Below are positions 53,593 through 63,794 of a DNA stretch of 64,000 nucleotides, piece by piece. Both the position numbers and the translations under genes were made by a program. The DNA comes from Acidianus hospitalis. Its GTDB lineage: Archaea; Thermoproteota; Thermoprotei_A; Sulfolobales; Sulfolobaceae. Location: positions 1 to 64,000 of the forward strand of contig JAWDOK010000003.1 of the NCBI GenBank assembly GCA_046533895.1. The letters are read 5' to 3'. Within the stretch, counting starts at the first letter, position 1, and every line of letters starts with the position of its first letter. The notes below the pieces were generated by a model, which was not told where the DNA came from, ran no database searches, and saw only the letters and a program-made list of their open reading frames with translations.

Positions 53593-54459
53593 TTATTTTA
53601 CTCCTAAGCATGTTAGTACTCCGTAGGCTCTCTTAGTTTTCTTTAATATTACTCTAGCATTAACAAAATCTAGAGAAGGCTCGCATGGTTGCTTCTCCTT
53701 TACGTAAATAACCGTAGAATTAAAGGACTTTGCAATGTCTTGAATTTTCTTATCCCCGTTTTTAGATTCTGAGGTAATTATGAAGTTTACAGTACTCCTA
53801 AGAATGTTTATAGATTTCAGTGTGGAAATAATGGAATAGTAGATAGCTTCTTTAGGAGTGTCCTTAGAATATGATAAAGCTATTACCAAAGATAAAGGCT
53901 TCATTATTATCTTTTTATCGTCAATTTCCTTATCTTCTTCCTCAGTATCTGTTTTAATTATAATGTCAGCATCTTCTTCCTTCCTTGTCAATTCATATCC
54001 TTCAACAGTATGAATATCTATATTAGAATAGACCTTAAGCTTTCCTGAATTTAGCAGTTTTTTCTCTAATTCATCGATTTTCTCTCTATTTATAATTTCT
54101 AAACCATTAATCCAAGCAAATTCCTGAATACTATAGACGCCTTGTTGGGAAGTTCTTGAGGTTAAAATTAGCTGAGAGCCCAAAAGGTCAGCTATCATTC
54201 CAGCTATAAAGGAACCACCGCAATTTTCTTTGAACAAGGGAATAACGTAGCTACCGTCATCAGTTACGCCTATTATTACTGGAGTTTTAGTAGAGAACTT
54301 CTTTACTCTATAAATAATTTCCTCTATCGGATAAAAATAAACTTGTACTTCCTCTTTATTATCTACTATAAAATATCCTAACTCATCTAAGCTGTTCCTG
54401 ACCTTCTTAGCAAGTTCGTTAGAACTCTCTGCTATAATTTTTATTCTAGATACATACAA
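53593..54459 (-). CDS. cbiG: CbiG-like cobalt-precorrin-5A hydrolase
   Basis: The 288-residue protein has the CbiG pattern: VIIGVTDDGSYVIPLFKENC then GGSFIAGMIADLLGSQLILT, followed by a variable middle and a C-terminal domain with LVIALSYSKDTPKEAIYYSI. CbiG opens the lactone of cobalt-precorrin-5A in anaerobic cobalamin synthesis. The usual G-H-x-G-G-A-N segment is altered (KENCGGSF), so activity is not certain. No other cob/cbi genes are in the window apart from the BtuF-like gene just downstream. Confidence 0.7.
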   Translation of the reverse strand: MYVSRIKIIAESSNELAKKVRNSLDELGYFIVDNKEEVQVYFYPIEEIIYRVKKFSTKTPVIIGVTDDGSYVIPLFKENCGGSFIAGMIADLLGSQLILTSRTSQQGVYSIQEFAWINGLEIINREKIDELEKKLLNSGKLKVYSNIDIHTVEGYELTRKEEDADIIIKTDTEEEDKEIDDKKIIMKPLSLVIALSYSKDTPKEAIYYSIISTLKSINILRSTVNFIITSESKNGDKKIQDIAKSFNSTVIYVKEKQPCEPSLDFVNARVILKKTKRAYGVLTCLGVK

Positions 54460-54494
54460 CCCAAGTAAAAATTATTTTTGAGGTTTATTAGTTC

Positions 54495-55205
54495 TCATGT
54501 AAATGGAAAACCTAGGACGAGACTCAATAAATAGCCTATTAGCATGAAAGGAAGAACTGGAACACCCCACGCAACCCAAATATACGAATCTTCGCTAATC
54601 CTCCTTTCCTCAACTAATTTCCTGAACTTTTGCTTCCATTCCTTATCGTCCTCTTCTATTGAGAAAGTGCTCCTAAGAGTTACATTACCGTTATCATCAA
54701 CTTGAGTTAGAGGAAAAAGAAAGCTAGAGTTAAGGAAATCTTTGACTTTTATTCTTTTAGCGCTTAAAGCTAGGATTATTCTCTTGCTAAACGGCATTCC
54801 CTTTGTATATTTGAAATATTTTACTAAATTATATAAACTAACTAGGAAGACTGAGATTGAAGAATATAAAATAACTATTAGTGGTTCCATTCCTAACTTT
54901 GAAAAAGTTGGGAAAAATAATGGATAAACTGATGGATTTGATAAGCCTATAATTAAAATAGCCATTAAATCAGCTCCTCCCATGAGGGAAAGTTTATAAA
55001 ACATATAAAGGACAAAAACAGAAACTCCTAGAGAATAGGAATAAAGGAATAAATCAATCCTATGCACGTAAAAAATAAAGAATACAACCAATGGAAGGTA
55101 AATTAACCAAATTTTGAAATCCACTTCTCTATATTTTAAATCCAGGATAGAAACGTGGATAAGCATTATTGATGTTAAAATAATTTGAAGAAAATATATC
55201 AACAC
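54495..55205 (-). CDS. pibD: Type IV prepilin/prearchaellin peptidase
   Basis: The 236-residue membrane protein matches the aspartate prepilin peptidase PibD: a first catalytic Asp in SILDLKYREVD (about residue 22) and the second in SLMGGADLMAIL (G-x-x-D motif). It cuts class III signal peptides of pilins, archaellins and sugar-binding proteins. Length equals that of the known Sulfolobus enzyme. The start is GTG at 55203-55205, immediately preceded by two possible hairpins (55206-55262), which could modulate translation. Confidence 0.82.
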   Translation of the reverse strand: MLIYFLQIILTSIMLIHVSILDLKYREVDFKIWLIYLPLVVFFIFYVHRIDLFLYSYSLGVSVFVLYMFYKLSLMGGADLMAILIIGLSNPSVYPLFFPTFSKLGMEPLIVILYSSISVFLVSLYNLVKYFKYTKGMPFSKRIILALSAKRIKVKDFLNSSFLFPLTQVDDNGNVTLRSTFSIEEDDKEWKQKFRKLVEERRISEDSYIWVAWGVPVLPFMLIGYLLSLVLGFPFT

Positions 55206-55275
55206 GGCAGGAAACCCTCTTCATCCTTACCCTCTGCGGGGCTGTCTAGGGCTAGATACCCCTTATGATCATTTA
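55206..55275 (-). ncRNA. GC-rich hairpins before pibD, small RNA or structured leader
   Basis: On the minus strand GGGG-TA-TCTA-GCCC-TAGA-CAG-CCCC (55262 down to 55238) forms a solid hairpin, followed by GCAG...CTGC pairing up to the pibD GTG. Local GC content is well above surroundings. It could be an H/ACA-like sRNA (ACAGCC follows the first stem) or a 5' leader of pibD; archaeal leaders are usually absent here, so either would be unusual. Confidence 0.35.
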
Positions 55276-55393
55276 TGCTATTGCAGGTTTTAAATCTATC
55301 CCAGATGTCTCCTAAATAAAAACTGTAACAAGGAATTATTACTTCCATAAGATAAGATTTAATATTGCTTATACTCTTTATATAACGAGATTT

Positions 55394-56530
55394 ATGTTTG
55401 AACTTTCAAAAGAATTAGAAGAGTATAGAAATAAAGTAAGGGACTATACACAAAAAGTTGTAAAAGATTACGCGAAGACCATGGACGAAACTAACGACGG
55501 AGGAGATAAAATAGTTAAGGACTTCGGAGAAATGGACTTACTAGGCATGAAAATACCAACGAAATATGGTGGTTTAGGTTTAGGAGAAATTGCTTTCGCA
55601 ATTGCAACTGAGGAATTAGGAAGCGAAAGCGGAGGGGCTTCCCATAGCCTTCATACTCAGCTTAATGCGTTGCAATTACTTGTGTCAGTAGGGGGAGACT
55701 CTGCTAAAGATTGGATTGAAAGAGGCGTAAAAGCAAAAGAGATCTATGCTGTAGCTTTAACTGAACCCTCTGCAGGTTCAGATCTAGGAGCACTTCAAAC
55801 TACAGCAAAGCCAGATGGAGATGAATTAGTGCTTAACGGAGAGAAAATATTTACAAGCGCTGCATCATTTTCTACAAAAATGGTTGTTTTAGCTAGGACT
55901 AGCGGTAATCCCGGGGACAAGAACGGGATTTCACTACTCCTAATAGATTCTAAACTACCCGGAATAGAAATTCATAAGTTAGATTTAATGGGCATTAGGG
56001 GAGCAGGAGTATCTTATGTTAAATTTAACAACGTTAGAATTCCTAAGGATTCAATAATAGGAAAAGAAGGAGACGCGTTTAGAGGTGCTATAAAAGCATT
56101 GATGATAAGCAGGAATGGCTACGCTGGAATAGCAGTAGGAATTGCCAGAGGTGCAGTAGAGGAGGCTATTAATAGAGCAGCTACTAGAAAACAGTTCGGT
56201 AAGGCGTTAATAGAACAGGAATGGATAGGCTTTAACTTAGCTGATGCCTATATAAAAGTTGAGGCTGCAAGACTCTTAACCTGGAGAGCTGCTTCTCTTT
56301 TGGATAAAGGAGTTGAGGCATTAACAGAGGCATCTATGGCTAAATATTTTGCTGCAGTTACTGCTGCGGAAACTACTAGAACTGCTTTACATATTTTCGG
56401 AGGTCACGGATTAAATAGGGGTTCTAAAGTCGAAAGACTGTACAGGGATGCGAAAATAATGGAAATAGCAGAAGGAACTAATGAAATGCAATTACTTGCA
56501 GTATCAAGGAGCTTCCAACAAAAGAAATAA
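55394..56530 (+). CDS. Acyl-CoA dehydrogenase
   Basis: The 378-residue protein has all acyl-CoA dehydrogenase landmarks: FGEMDLLGMKIPTKYGGLGL, AVALTEPSAGSDLGALQTTA (FAD/substrate signature 1), RKQFGKALIEQEW, and a C-terminal DAKIMEIAEGTNEMQ (signature 2). It introduces a double bond into acyl-CoA using FAD and passes electrons to ETF. Chain-length preference cannot be read. Its end overlaps the convergent permease gene by 27 bases; a double-hotdog thioesterase gene 1.2 kb away may share acyl-CoA metabolism. Confidence 0.92.
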   Translation: MFELSKELEEYRNKVRDYTQKVVKDYAKTMDETNDGGDKIVKDFGEMDLLGMKIPTKYGGLGLGEIAFAIATEELGSESGGASHSLHTQLNALQLLVSVGGDSAKDWIERGVKAKEIYAVALTEPSAGSDLGALQTTAKPDGDELVLNGEKIFTSAASFSTKMVVLARTSGNPGDKNGISLLLIDSKLPGIEIHKLDLMGIRGAGVSYVKFNNVRIPKDSIIGKEGDAFRGAIKALMISRNGYAGIAVGIARGAVEEAINRAATRKQFGKALIEQEWIGFNLADAYIKVEAARLLTWRAASLLDKGVEALTEASMAKYFAAVTAAETTRTALHIFGGHGLNRGSKVERLYRDAKIMEIAEGTNEMQLLAVSRSFQQKK

Positions 56531-57730
56531 GTAAAGGATAGAGGAATTCAATAAAAGTACTGGTAATGAGTAAGCTATAAATTCGAAAAATCCGAATCCT
56601 TTTCCTCCTCTATTTTCTGACGCTTCTGAAATTATTATATTACTTGCAGCTCCTATTAAAGTAAGGTTTCCGGCTATTGTACTCCCTGCAGCTAGAGCTA
56701 ACCAATCGGCTATCGTAATTGAATGATACTCAAACATTATTGGGATGTAAATTGCCACTAGAGGAACGTTTGATAAAATTTGGCTTAAGAGAATTGAAGA
56801 TATGAATATGAGAAGAATTGAAGTCGGAGGTGGTAAAAATTCTGACATTTCTGCAATTACGCCTCCGCAGAGTATTCCCTCCGTAAATATAAATAAACCT
56901 ATGAAAAAAATTATGGTACTCCAATCGATTCTTCTTACAATATCTCTTCTTTCAGGAGATATTAAAAGTAAAATTGAGGATGTAGTAAGAGAGCCTAAAA
57001 GAATATCTATGCCGACGTAGCTTAATGTGAAAAATAGAACTATAGTCACTAGAAGAAGAATAAAAGATGAATAAGCTAACCTTTTATTTTCTATCTCTAT
57101 TTTATCAGGATTAAACGTAAGATTGGGCAAATATTTTCTAAACATTAGCCTTAAGATTGGGTAAGTTAATACAAGATTAAGTAAAGTAGGAATCGATAAA
57201 TACTCAATAAACACGAGAAACGGATTCTTTATCCCTGAATCTAGAGCTATTAAAAGATTTTGAGGATTTCCAGTGGGAAACATAACGCTTCCTATGGTTA
57301 CACCAAAAGCTAAGGCATAAAGGAAAGGTTTTTCGTCTATTTTCATTTCCTTCTTCATTTCTAAAATTACAGGAGTCCAACTTGCTGATAATCCGTCGTT
57401 TGTAACTAAATTAGAGAGCAGACCAGAAGTAACTAGGACGCTAAAGAGCACCTTATCTGGTCTTTTAAACTTGGAAATTATAGCGTATGCAACGTATTTA
57501 AGAAAGCCAGAAACTTCTAAAGCTGAGGCAAACGTAAAAATAGTTATAAGGAAAAGGATTACGTCAAGGTTAATTGCTGATAAGGCTTTTTCTGGAGTTA
57601 ATACTCCTAGAATTATCATTAAGACTCCTCCAAAAAACATTGAAGCCCATGGAGGTATTTTAGTAAGACCTCTAGTAGCTATTAAAGAATAGGTTATAAT
57701 CATCACTGCTAAGGATAAATAATTCATCAT
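56504..57730 (-). CDS. ArsB/NhaD/DASS-type anion permease
   Basis: The 408-residue protein has about 11 membrane segments and conserved turns of the ion-transporter superfamily: SNLVTNDGLSASWTPVIL and MFPTGNPQNLLIA (re-entrant-loop-like), repeated as LSNVPLVAIYIPIM and GAASNIIISEASENRG in the second half. The duplicated N-D/N-P loops are typical. Arsenite, Na+/H+ or dicarboxylates are all possible cargo. No arsenic regulator or reductase is beside it. It precedes nothing in its operon and converges on the acyl-CoA dehydrogenase. Confidence 0.82.
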   Translation of the reverse strand: MMNYLSLAVMIITYSLIATRGLTKIPPWASMFFGGVLMIILGVLTPEKALSAINLDVILFLITIFTFASALEVSGFLKYVAYAIISKFKRPDKVLFSVLVTSGLLSNLVTNDGLSASWTPVILEMKKEMKIDEKPFLYALAFGVTIGSVMFPTGNPQNLLIALDSGIKNPFLVFIEYLSIPTLLNLVLTYPILRLMFRKYLPNLTFNPDKIEIENKRLAYSSFILLLVTIVLFFTLSYVGIDILLGSLTTSSILLLISPERRDIVRRIDWSTIIFFIGLFIFTEGILCGGVIAEMSEFLPPPTSILLIFISSILLSQILSNVPLVAIYIPIMFEYHSITIADWLALAAGSTIAGNLTLIGAASNIIISEASENRGGKGFGFFEFIAYSLPVLLLNSSILYLFLLLEAP

Positions 57731-57750
57731 GAGAAAAGACTTAGGTTAAA

Positions 57751-58671
57751 TTAAAGATTTTTCTCCTTGATTTGCAAATTCCTCCTCTTTATAGCCTCCT
57801 GCCATAGATTTTTCTCTACTTCAGTCTCTGGATAATATCTAGGCATTTCCTTAGGTTTACCTTCATTATCAACCCTTACATATGAGAAGTAAGCCTCTGT
57901 AACTTTTTCTTTACCGTTTTTGAAAACATTGATTAAAACATCAAGTGACGTTCTTCCTACATAAGTTAAACCGGCGTTAATTTCTATTATATCCCCGAGC
58001 TTTATTGGAGAATAAAAGCTCATGTTAGATATTGCAACAGTAACTACAGTATCTGAATACTTGTCATATCCTTTATAACCTATGAATTTTAAGGCCAAAG
58101 AACCACCTAAGTCATCCATCATTTTAAGAAGTTTGCCTGCAGATATTATTTTACCATCATAAGTTAGGTCAGGGGATATATACACACCGTTTGTTATCCT
58201 AAACCTTAAACCCTTTGTTTGATCTTCATTATTTTTTATACTTCTTATTCTATTCTGTCTTCTTTTCTTTGCTCTCTCAATTATAGCCTTCTCTTCCTCA
58301 TTATCGTATTCTATTATTTCACCAACTTTTTGCGGTCTAAAATTCTCGTCTATTTTAACATAAACCCCAGTTGCAGTTACTATTTTCTCATCTCCTCTAT
58401 ATGCTGACATTTCAACTTCCATCGAGGTATTTCCAACATATGCCACGTAAGCCTCTACTTCAATTATGTCACCTAGATTTGCTCCTTTTTTGAATACTAC
58501 ATTGTCTAAAGAAGCTATTACGCTAGTAGCCTTTGCAACTTTTATTGCAGAAAGCATTCCAGTGTCTACTAGAAATTTTAGCATATCACCTCCATGTAGT
58601 CTTCCCATGAAATTTGTTTGCTCGTAATGTACAATATTCTGAGTCCTTACCTTAGTGTCTGAGAGCTTCAA
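57751..58671 (-). CDS. Double-hotdog acyl-CoA thioesterase
   Basis: The 306-residue protein has two hotdog domains. Domain 1 shows QTNFMGRLHGGDMLKFLVDT, the acyl-CoA hydrolase pattern with N-x-x-G-R-x-H-G-G; domain 2 (from about residue 150) shows ISAGKLLKMMDDLGGSLALK in the same position, with the catalytic residues degenerate. Two-domain enzymes of this type hydrolyse fatty acyl-CoA. Its start overlaps the upstream helical gene by 20 bases, so it is the last gene of the NurA/HerA-like operon, an unexpected partner. Confidence 0.85.
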   Translation of the reverse strand: MKLSDTKVRTQNIVHYEQTNFMGRLHGGDMLKFLVDTGMLSAIKVAKATSVIASLDNVVFKKGANLGDIIEVEAYVAYVGNTSMEVEMSAYRGDEKIVTATGVYVKIDENFRPQKVGEIIEYDNEEEKAIIERAKKRRQNRIRSIKNNEDQTKGLRFRITNGVYISPDLTYDGKIISAGKLLKMMDDLGGSLALKFIGYKGYDKYSDTVVTVAISNMSFYSPIKLGDIIEINAGLTYVGRTSLDVLINVFKNGKEKVTEAYFSYVRVDNEGKPKEMPRYYPETEVEKNLWQEAIKRRNLQIKEKNL

Positions 58672-59035
58672 TTAATTCACCTACTTCCTTAGCTAAGGAA
58701 GAGTACTTTTTATCTCTTCCTCCAAACTGCTCTAAAATAGATTTTAGTTGTTCTAGGACGTTCACGTAATCCATTTTCTCTATTAACGTCTTAGGTATTT
58801 GGCGAAATTCTATCCTTTTTTCGTTTGAAGAAAGATAAGGCAAATATTCGTCTTCAGCAGTTTGAATTAAACTAAAGCCATTCCTATCAATGACGTATTC
58901 GTAAAGGCCCATTTTGCCTAAAGAAATACTAACGTCGTCAGATGGTGGCAATATTGATAATACCTTCTTAAGAAAATCCTCCTTTCTACCTCCTTTTATA
59001 TATGAAAGAAGTTCTTCTTTAATCATTTTTATCAC
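58652..59035 (-). CDS. Small helical protein in the NurA/HerA-like operon
   Basis: The 127-residue product starts MIKMIKEELLSYIKGGRKED, has a beta-rich middle (LGKMGLYEYVIDRNGFSLIQ) and a helical end (LEQLKSILEQFGGRDKKYSS). It overlaps the HerA-like gene by four bases upstream and the thioesterase by 20 bases downstream, so it is translationally coupled to both. I do not recognise a family. Its position makes it a candidate accessory subunit of the NurA/HerA-like complex. Confidence 0.6.
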   Translation of the reverse strand: MIKMIKEELLSYIKGGRKEDFLKKVLSILPPSDDVSISLGKMGLYEYVIDRNGFSLIQTAEDEYLPYLSSNEKRIEFRQIPKTLIEKMDYVNVLEQLKSILEQFGGRDKKYSSLAKEVGELIEALRH

Positions 59036-60843
59036 GTCTTTGACAAGTCATAATGTCCTATAGGTGGTGGAACAGGAACTTTAATTTTTACTTTCCCTTG
59101 TCTCAACCATGGTGAAATTAGATAAGCAACACCGTTTCTTTCCCAACTAAGCATTTTAGCCTCTGTGGGCGTTAAACCCAGCTGTTCTGCAATTTCTTTA
59201 CTTATACGGAAAATAAACTTTGTATTAGCTAATTGAACAATTATATCGCTCAAATCAGAAGGATTGTGAGTAGAAAATATGAATCCTATTTTTCTCCTTC
59301 TTCCTAACCTCATCATTGTGGCTATTTTCCCTGCAACTCTCTTTACGTAGTTAGTATCTTCTTCACCGCCTTTACTTGATGGGAAGAATCTATGAGCTTC
59401 ATCTATAATTATCAGAAATCTTCCTTTAATATTGCCTTCCCTCATTTGCCTTTCCCTAAATGCGAATAATCTATCTAGGAAGTAGTAAGTCAGTATCTTT
59501 TGAGAGAAGTCATCTAACTCTCCGTTATAAATATCGAAAATTATTAAATTTCCAGAATTTTTCACTACATTAACTAAAAGGTCTCTTTGAGCCCTTAAGT
59601 CAAACAGCTCAGTTTCTCTAAGTAAGTATAATCCCCTTAGAATATTTTCCCTTGTACTCTTGTGTAATTTAAACTTATCAAACTCAGAATCGTCCAGTAA
59701 GTCTATTAATTCCTCTAAAGTTTTACATTCCTTAGCTTCCTTGCTTGAGGAAAATATTTTAAGGAAATGAGATGCTTGCTCACTGAAGTAAGGATTAAGT
59801 TTATATAAGATTTTCCTAACGTCTCGATACCTAAAGAAAAAGGGATGAAGATTTATCTTTGAATTCCACTGGCTATTTGACAAAATTATTTGATTTCCTA
59901 TAACTGAGGAATATACTTTAAGGCCTTTCATATGAAGGTAATCTAAAAGAGGTTTAACGTATAACTCGTGATATGCCGAAGTAATAGATTCTATCTTTCC
60001 AGATTTAGCGTATTTTCTGATCCAACTCTTTGTTATGGGGAATATTACATCTGTTTCTAGTTTATTTAATTTGCCATACAATTTCTCAAATTCTGCAATA
60101 CCCTGCTTTACTCCTTTATCTGTAAAGTCTGGGGGTAGGAAAATGTGGTAATAATCACCAGTAGCATCTAATATGAATACTTTTGTGCCTTCCTCGCCTA
60201 TCATATACAAACCGGAAATTAAGTCCTTTATGAAGGAAGTCTTTCCTGCTCCAGTAGTTCCTATAATTAATGCATGATAATTTAAATCGTCTAGACTTAA
60301 GCTAACTTTAACATCTAGATCTAGGTAATCCAAAATCCCAACTTTTAATAGCCCTCTATTAAGGCTTAATGACCTCTCTATCAAGTCAGCATTTGGTAAA
60401 ATAACTGGAGACTGAGGTTCTATTACAATATCTGCAGGAGATGGTTCAGATGATGAAAGTATATCTATTTTAGTTAACATTTCGCATTTTAGTGTAACAT
60501 TATTTATCAAAGTTCCAGGAGTTTCTTCCTCAACGTTGCTCACAAAATTATTATCAAAAAGAAACGATTTTACATCACTTCTCTCGTATCCTATTACTCT
60601 TAATAATATGAAATAAAGTGTTTTTATATCTATTGCTCCAAGAAAAACTCCTATTCTACCTAAAAATGAGTATTTATAATAAGTATAAGGATCTACAACA
60701 ACGTTAACTGTATAGTTTTCCTCGTCTACTTTATTTGGAGAATTTGGAGATACTTTCCCTATAATACTACCTAGCGTTATTGCTAAAGCTTTTGCTTTAT
60801 CAACTCGATCTTTAATATTATTGATTAACTCATCGCTGGTCAA
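59032..60843 (-). CDS. HerA-like DNA translocase ATPase (second pair)
   Basis: The 603-residue protein has a HAS-barrel-like start, a P-loop at about residues 195-202 (GTTGAGKTS), a Walker B strand FLIIIDEAHRFFPS and the sensor segment IFSTHNPSDLSDIIVQLANT. It matches the HerA/FtsK translocase layout and the overall length of the paralogue at 22564-24384. Its ATG overlaps the NurA-like gene stop by four bases, the coupling expected for partner subunits. It is not beside rad50 or mre11, so it is likely an accessory rather than the repair copy. Confidence 0.83.
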   Translation of the reverse strand: MTSDELINNIKDRVDKAKALAITLGSIIGKVSPNSPNKVDEENYTVNVVVDPYTYYKYSFLGRIGVFLGAIDIKTLYFILLRVIGYERSDVKSFLFDNNFVSNVEEETPGTLINNVTLKCEMLTKIDILSSSEPSPADIVIEPQSPVILPNADLIERSLSLNRGLLKVGILDYLDLDVKVSLSLDDLNYHALIIGTTGAGKTSFIKDLISGLYMIGEEGTKVFILDATGDYYHIFLPPDFTDKGVKQGIAEFEKLYGKLNKLETDVIFPITKSWIRKYAKSGKIESITSAYHELYVKPLLDYLHMKGLKVYSSVIGNQIILSNSQWNSKINLHPFFFRYRDVRKILYKLNPYFSEQASHFLKIFSSSKEAKECKTLEELIDLLDDSEFDKFKLHKSTRENILRGLYLLRETELFDLRAQRDLLVNVVKNSGNLIIFDIYNGELDDFSQKILTYYFLDRLFAFRERQMREGNIKGRFLIIIDEAHRFFPSSKGGEEDTNYVKRVAGKIATMMRLGRRRKIGFIFSTHNPSDLSDIIVQLANTKFIFRISKEIAEQLGLTPTEAKMLSWERNGVAYLISPWLRQGKVKIKVPVPPPIGHYDLSKT

Positions 60844-61949
60844 GCCAGCTCACCAGATAGCCTACTATAAAAGCTAGCCTGAATTCCTAGCCTTTCTACT
60901 ATTGATACTATGTATCTATAGAGAGCTAAACTGGTTTTCTTTGCTTTAAAGTCTGCCAAAGCTAATAATGGTGGGATTCCGTCTTTTGTTATCCCCATAG
61001 ATGCTATCATCCCCAAAATTGTTGGATCTTTAGTTAAAGTTTCTATTCTTAAGATAGAGAATTTGGAAACGTAAGGATGAAAAGGAATAATCAAGTAATA
61101 CATATAGACAGTTATGTTATTACATATTCTCTTAGAGAAAGGACCTAATGCAAGAATTTTGTAAGGTGGCGAATAATTAAACCTTACAAGATGAAGTATA
61201 AAGGACTCGTCGGAGAGGAATATTTTTGGGTCAATCCTAAATTTTTGGTAAATTATTGACCTTGTTCTATCATCTATCGAATCAATTAATCCTCTAGATT
61301 TATCTAATCTTTTCACTATACCTATAAAATTACTATCTATTATCTTTTTTCTCTCTTCCAAAATTTTTTCCTTAAACTTTGAAGTTAAATACAAATAGGA
61401 AGGAAAAAGAGGGCCATCAACTATTATTTTACCTTTGCCTTTAACAACGTTTAGCGCCTTAGTTTCTAATACTGATCTTATTTCGCTTTCTATAACCTCA
61501 AATCCTTCAGTTGAATAAAAAGGATCTCCTGTTATGGAAATTGGAGAGACATAAGGGCCAAAATACAGGTAAGGGTCTATTTTAGAATTCTCGGATACTG
61601 AGGAAGCTACGGCTATAAAAGGTTCTTTTAATTCTAGCTCTTTTTCTCCATCTAAAGAAGGATAAACTCCATAAATAGGAATTGAGGAGGATGAAATCGC
61701 GACAGCTGAGACGCTTATTATGCCTTTGCCAGATACAAAGCTCCTGCTACTTCCATCTACTGCGTAAATTTCCTGAGTGAATGAAGAAGGATGAACTTCA
61801 AAGAATATATCCTCATTCTCTAAAACAGAAGGAGAAGTAGTACTGTTCAACTCTACATAATCATCAAGGGAAGTGATTGTCAGATATTTCGAAACATAAT
61901 TTACAACAATGCTATTGAGTATTTCCATAATATTTTGCTGAGATTGCAT
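60840..61949 (-). CDS. NurA-domain nuclease (second pair)
   Basis: The 369-residue protein has the NurA metal motifs AVDGSSRSFVSGKG (D-G-S near residue 65) and IIVDGPLFPSYL, more canonical than those of the NurA-like protein at 21384. It should act as a nuclease with the HerA-like ATPase whose gene it overlaps by four bases. It is the first gene of the four-gene operon. The region upstream (61950-61985) is AT-rich and holds the promoter. Confidence 0.8.
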   Translation of the reverse strand: MQSQQNIMEILNSIVVNYVSKYLTITSLDDYVELNSTTSPSVLENEDIFFEVHPSSFTQEIYAVDGSSRSFVSGKGIISVSAVAISSSSIPIYGVYPSLDGEKELELKEPFIAVASSVSENSKIDPYLYFGPYVSPISITGDPFYSTEGFEVIESEIRSVLETKALNVVKGKGKIIVDGPLFPSYLYLTSKFKEKILEERKKIIDSNFIGIVKRLDKSRGLIDSIDDRTRSIIYQKFRIDPKIFLSDESFILHLVRFNYSPPYKILALGPFSKRICNNITVYMYYLIIPFHPYVSKFSILRIETLTKDPTILGMIASMGITKDGIPPLLALADFKAKKTSLALYRYIVSIVERLGIQASFYSRLSGELA

Positions 61950-61971
61950 CTTCTATTAATGTTTAATAATC

Positions 61972-63307
<1,336 letters not shown>

Positions 63308-63356
63308 ATTATTCCTAAAGATTAAGGATTTATATTTCATTTTATTATGAGTACTC

Positions 63357-63794
63357 ATGATAGCCAAAGACAAGATAAGTTCTCTACGAGAAGAATTAAA
63401 TAATCTAAGTGAAACTAATTTAAGTATAGCTGAGCAGGGAATATTACAATTTATTAAGGAACAAGTAGATAAAGAAGAAGAATTAGTAAGTAACTTTGAT
63501 AAAAGCACTTCTGAAAATAATTACGATAAAGCGATCTCAGACTTTTTCCAACTTATTCAAAGAACTAATTTAATGTATGCTTACATAATGCAACCTTCTG
63601 TTCTTTCCATGTTGTCAAACGAGAAATTTAGTAAGATCGTACAAGATCTACTTGATTGCATCTCACAAATAATTTCTGATGTTGTACTTACTTTTAAACA
63701 TAATATGAAACAGTTTGGATTAGATAATGTTAACGTAAATATCACATCGAATCCTCCATCAATTAGTATATCCTTGGCGATAAAGAATGCTTGA
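63357..63794 (+). CDS. Helical hypothetical protein
   Basis: The 145-residue product is rich in helix-forming, charged residues (SSLREELNNLSETNLSIAEQ; KIVQDLLDCISQIISDVVLT) and ends with a short strand-rich segment (VNVNITSNPPSISISLAI). I do not recognise the family. It is divergent from the flavoprotein gene with 49 bases between starts, and its stop overlaps the start of the sugar-phosphate isomerase gene by eight bases, so it is probably co-transcribed with that gene. Confidence 0.65.
   Translation: MIAKDKISSLREELNNLSETNLSIAEQGILQFIKEQVDKEEELVSNFDKSTSENNYDKAISDFFQLIQRTNLMYAYIMQPSVLSMLSNEKFSKIVQDLLDCISQIISDVVLTFKHNMKQFGLDNVNVNITSNPPSISISLAIKNA

Noticed and set aside
63308..63508. N-terminal extension of the CoA-disulfide-reductase-like protein
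   Set aside because: The extra 67 codons lie opposite the start of the helical gene at 63357, contain no conserved domain, and precede a perfect Rossmann start at 63307.
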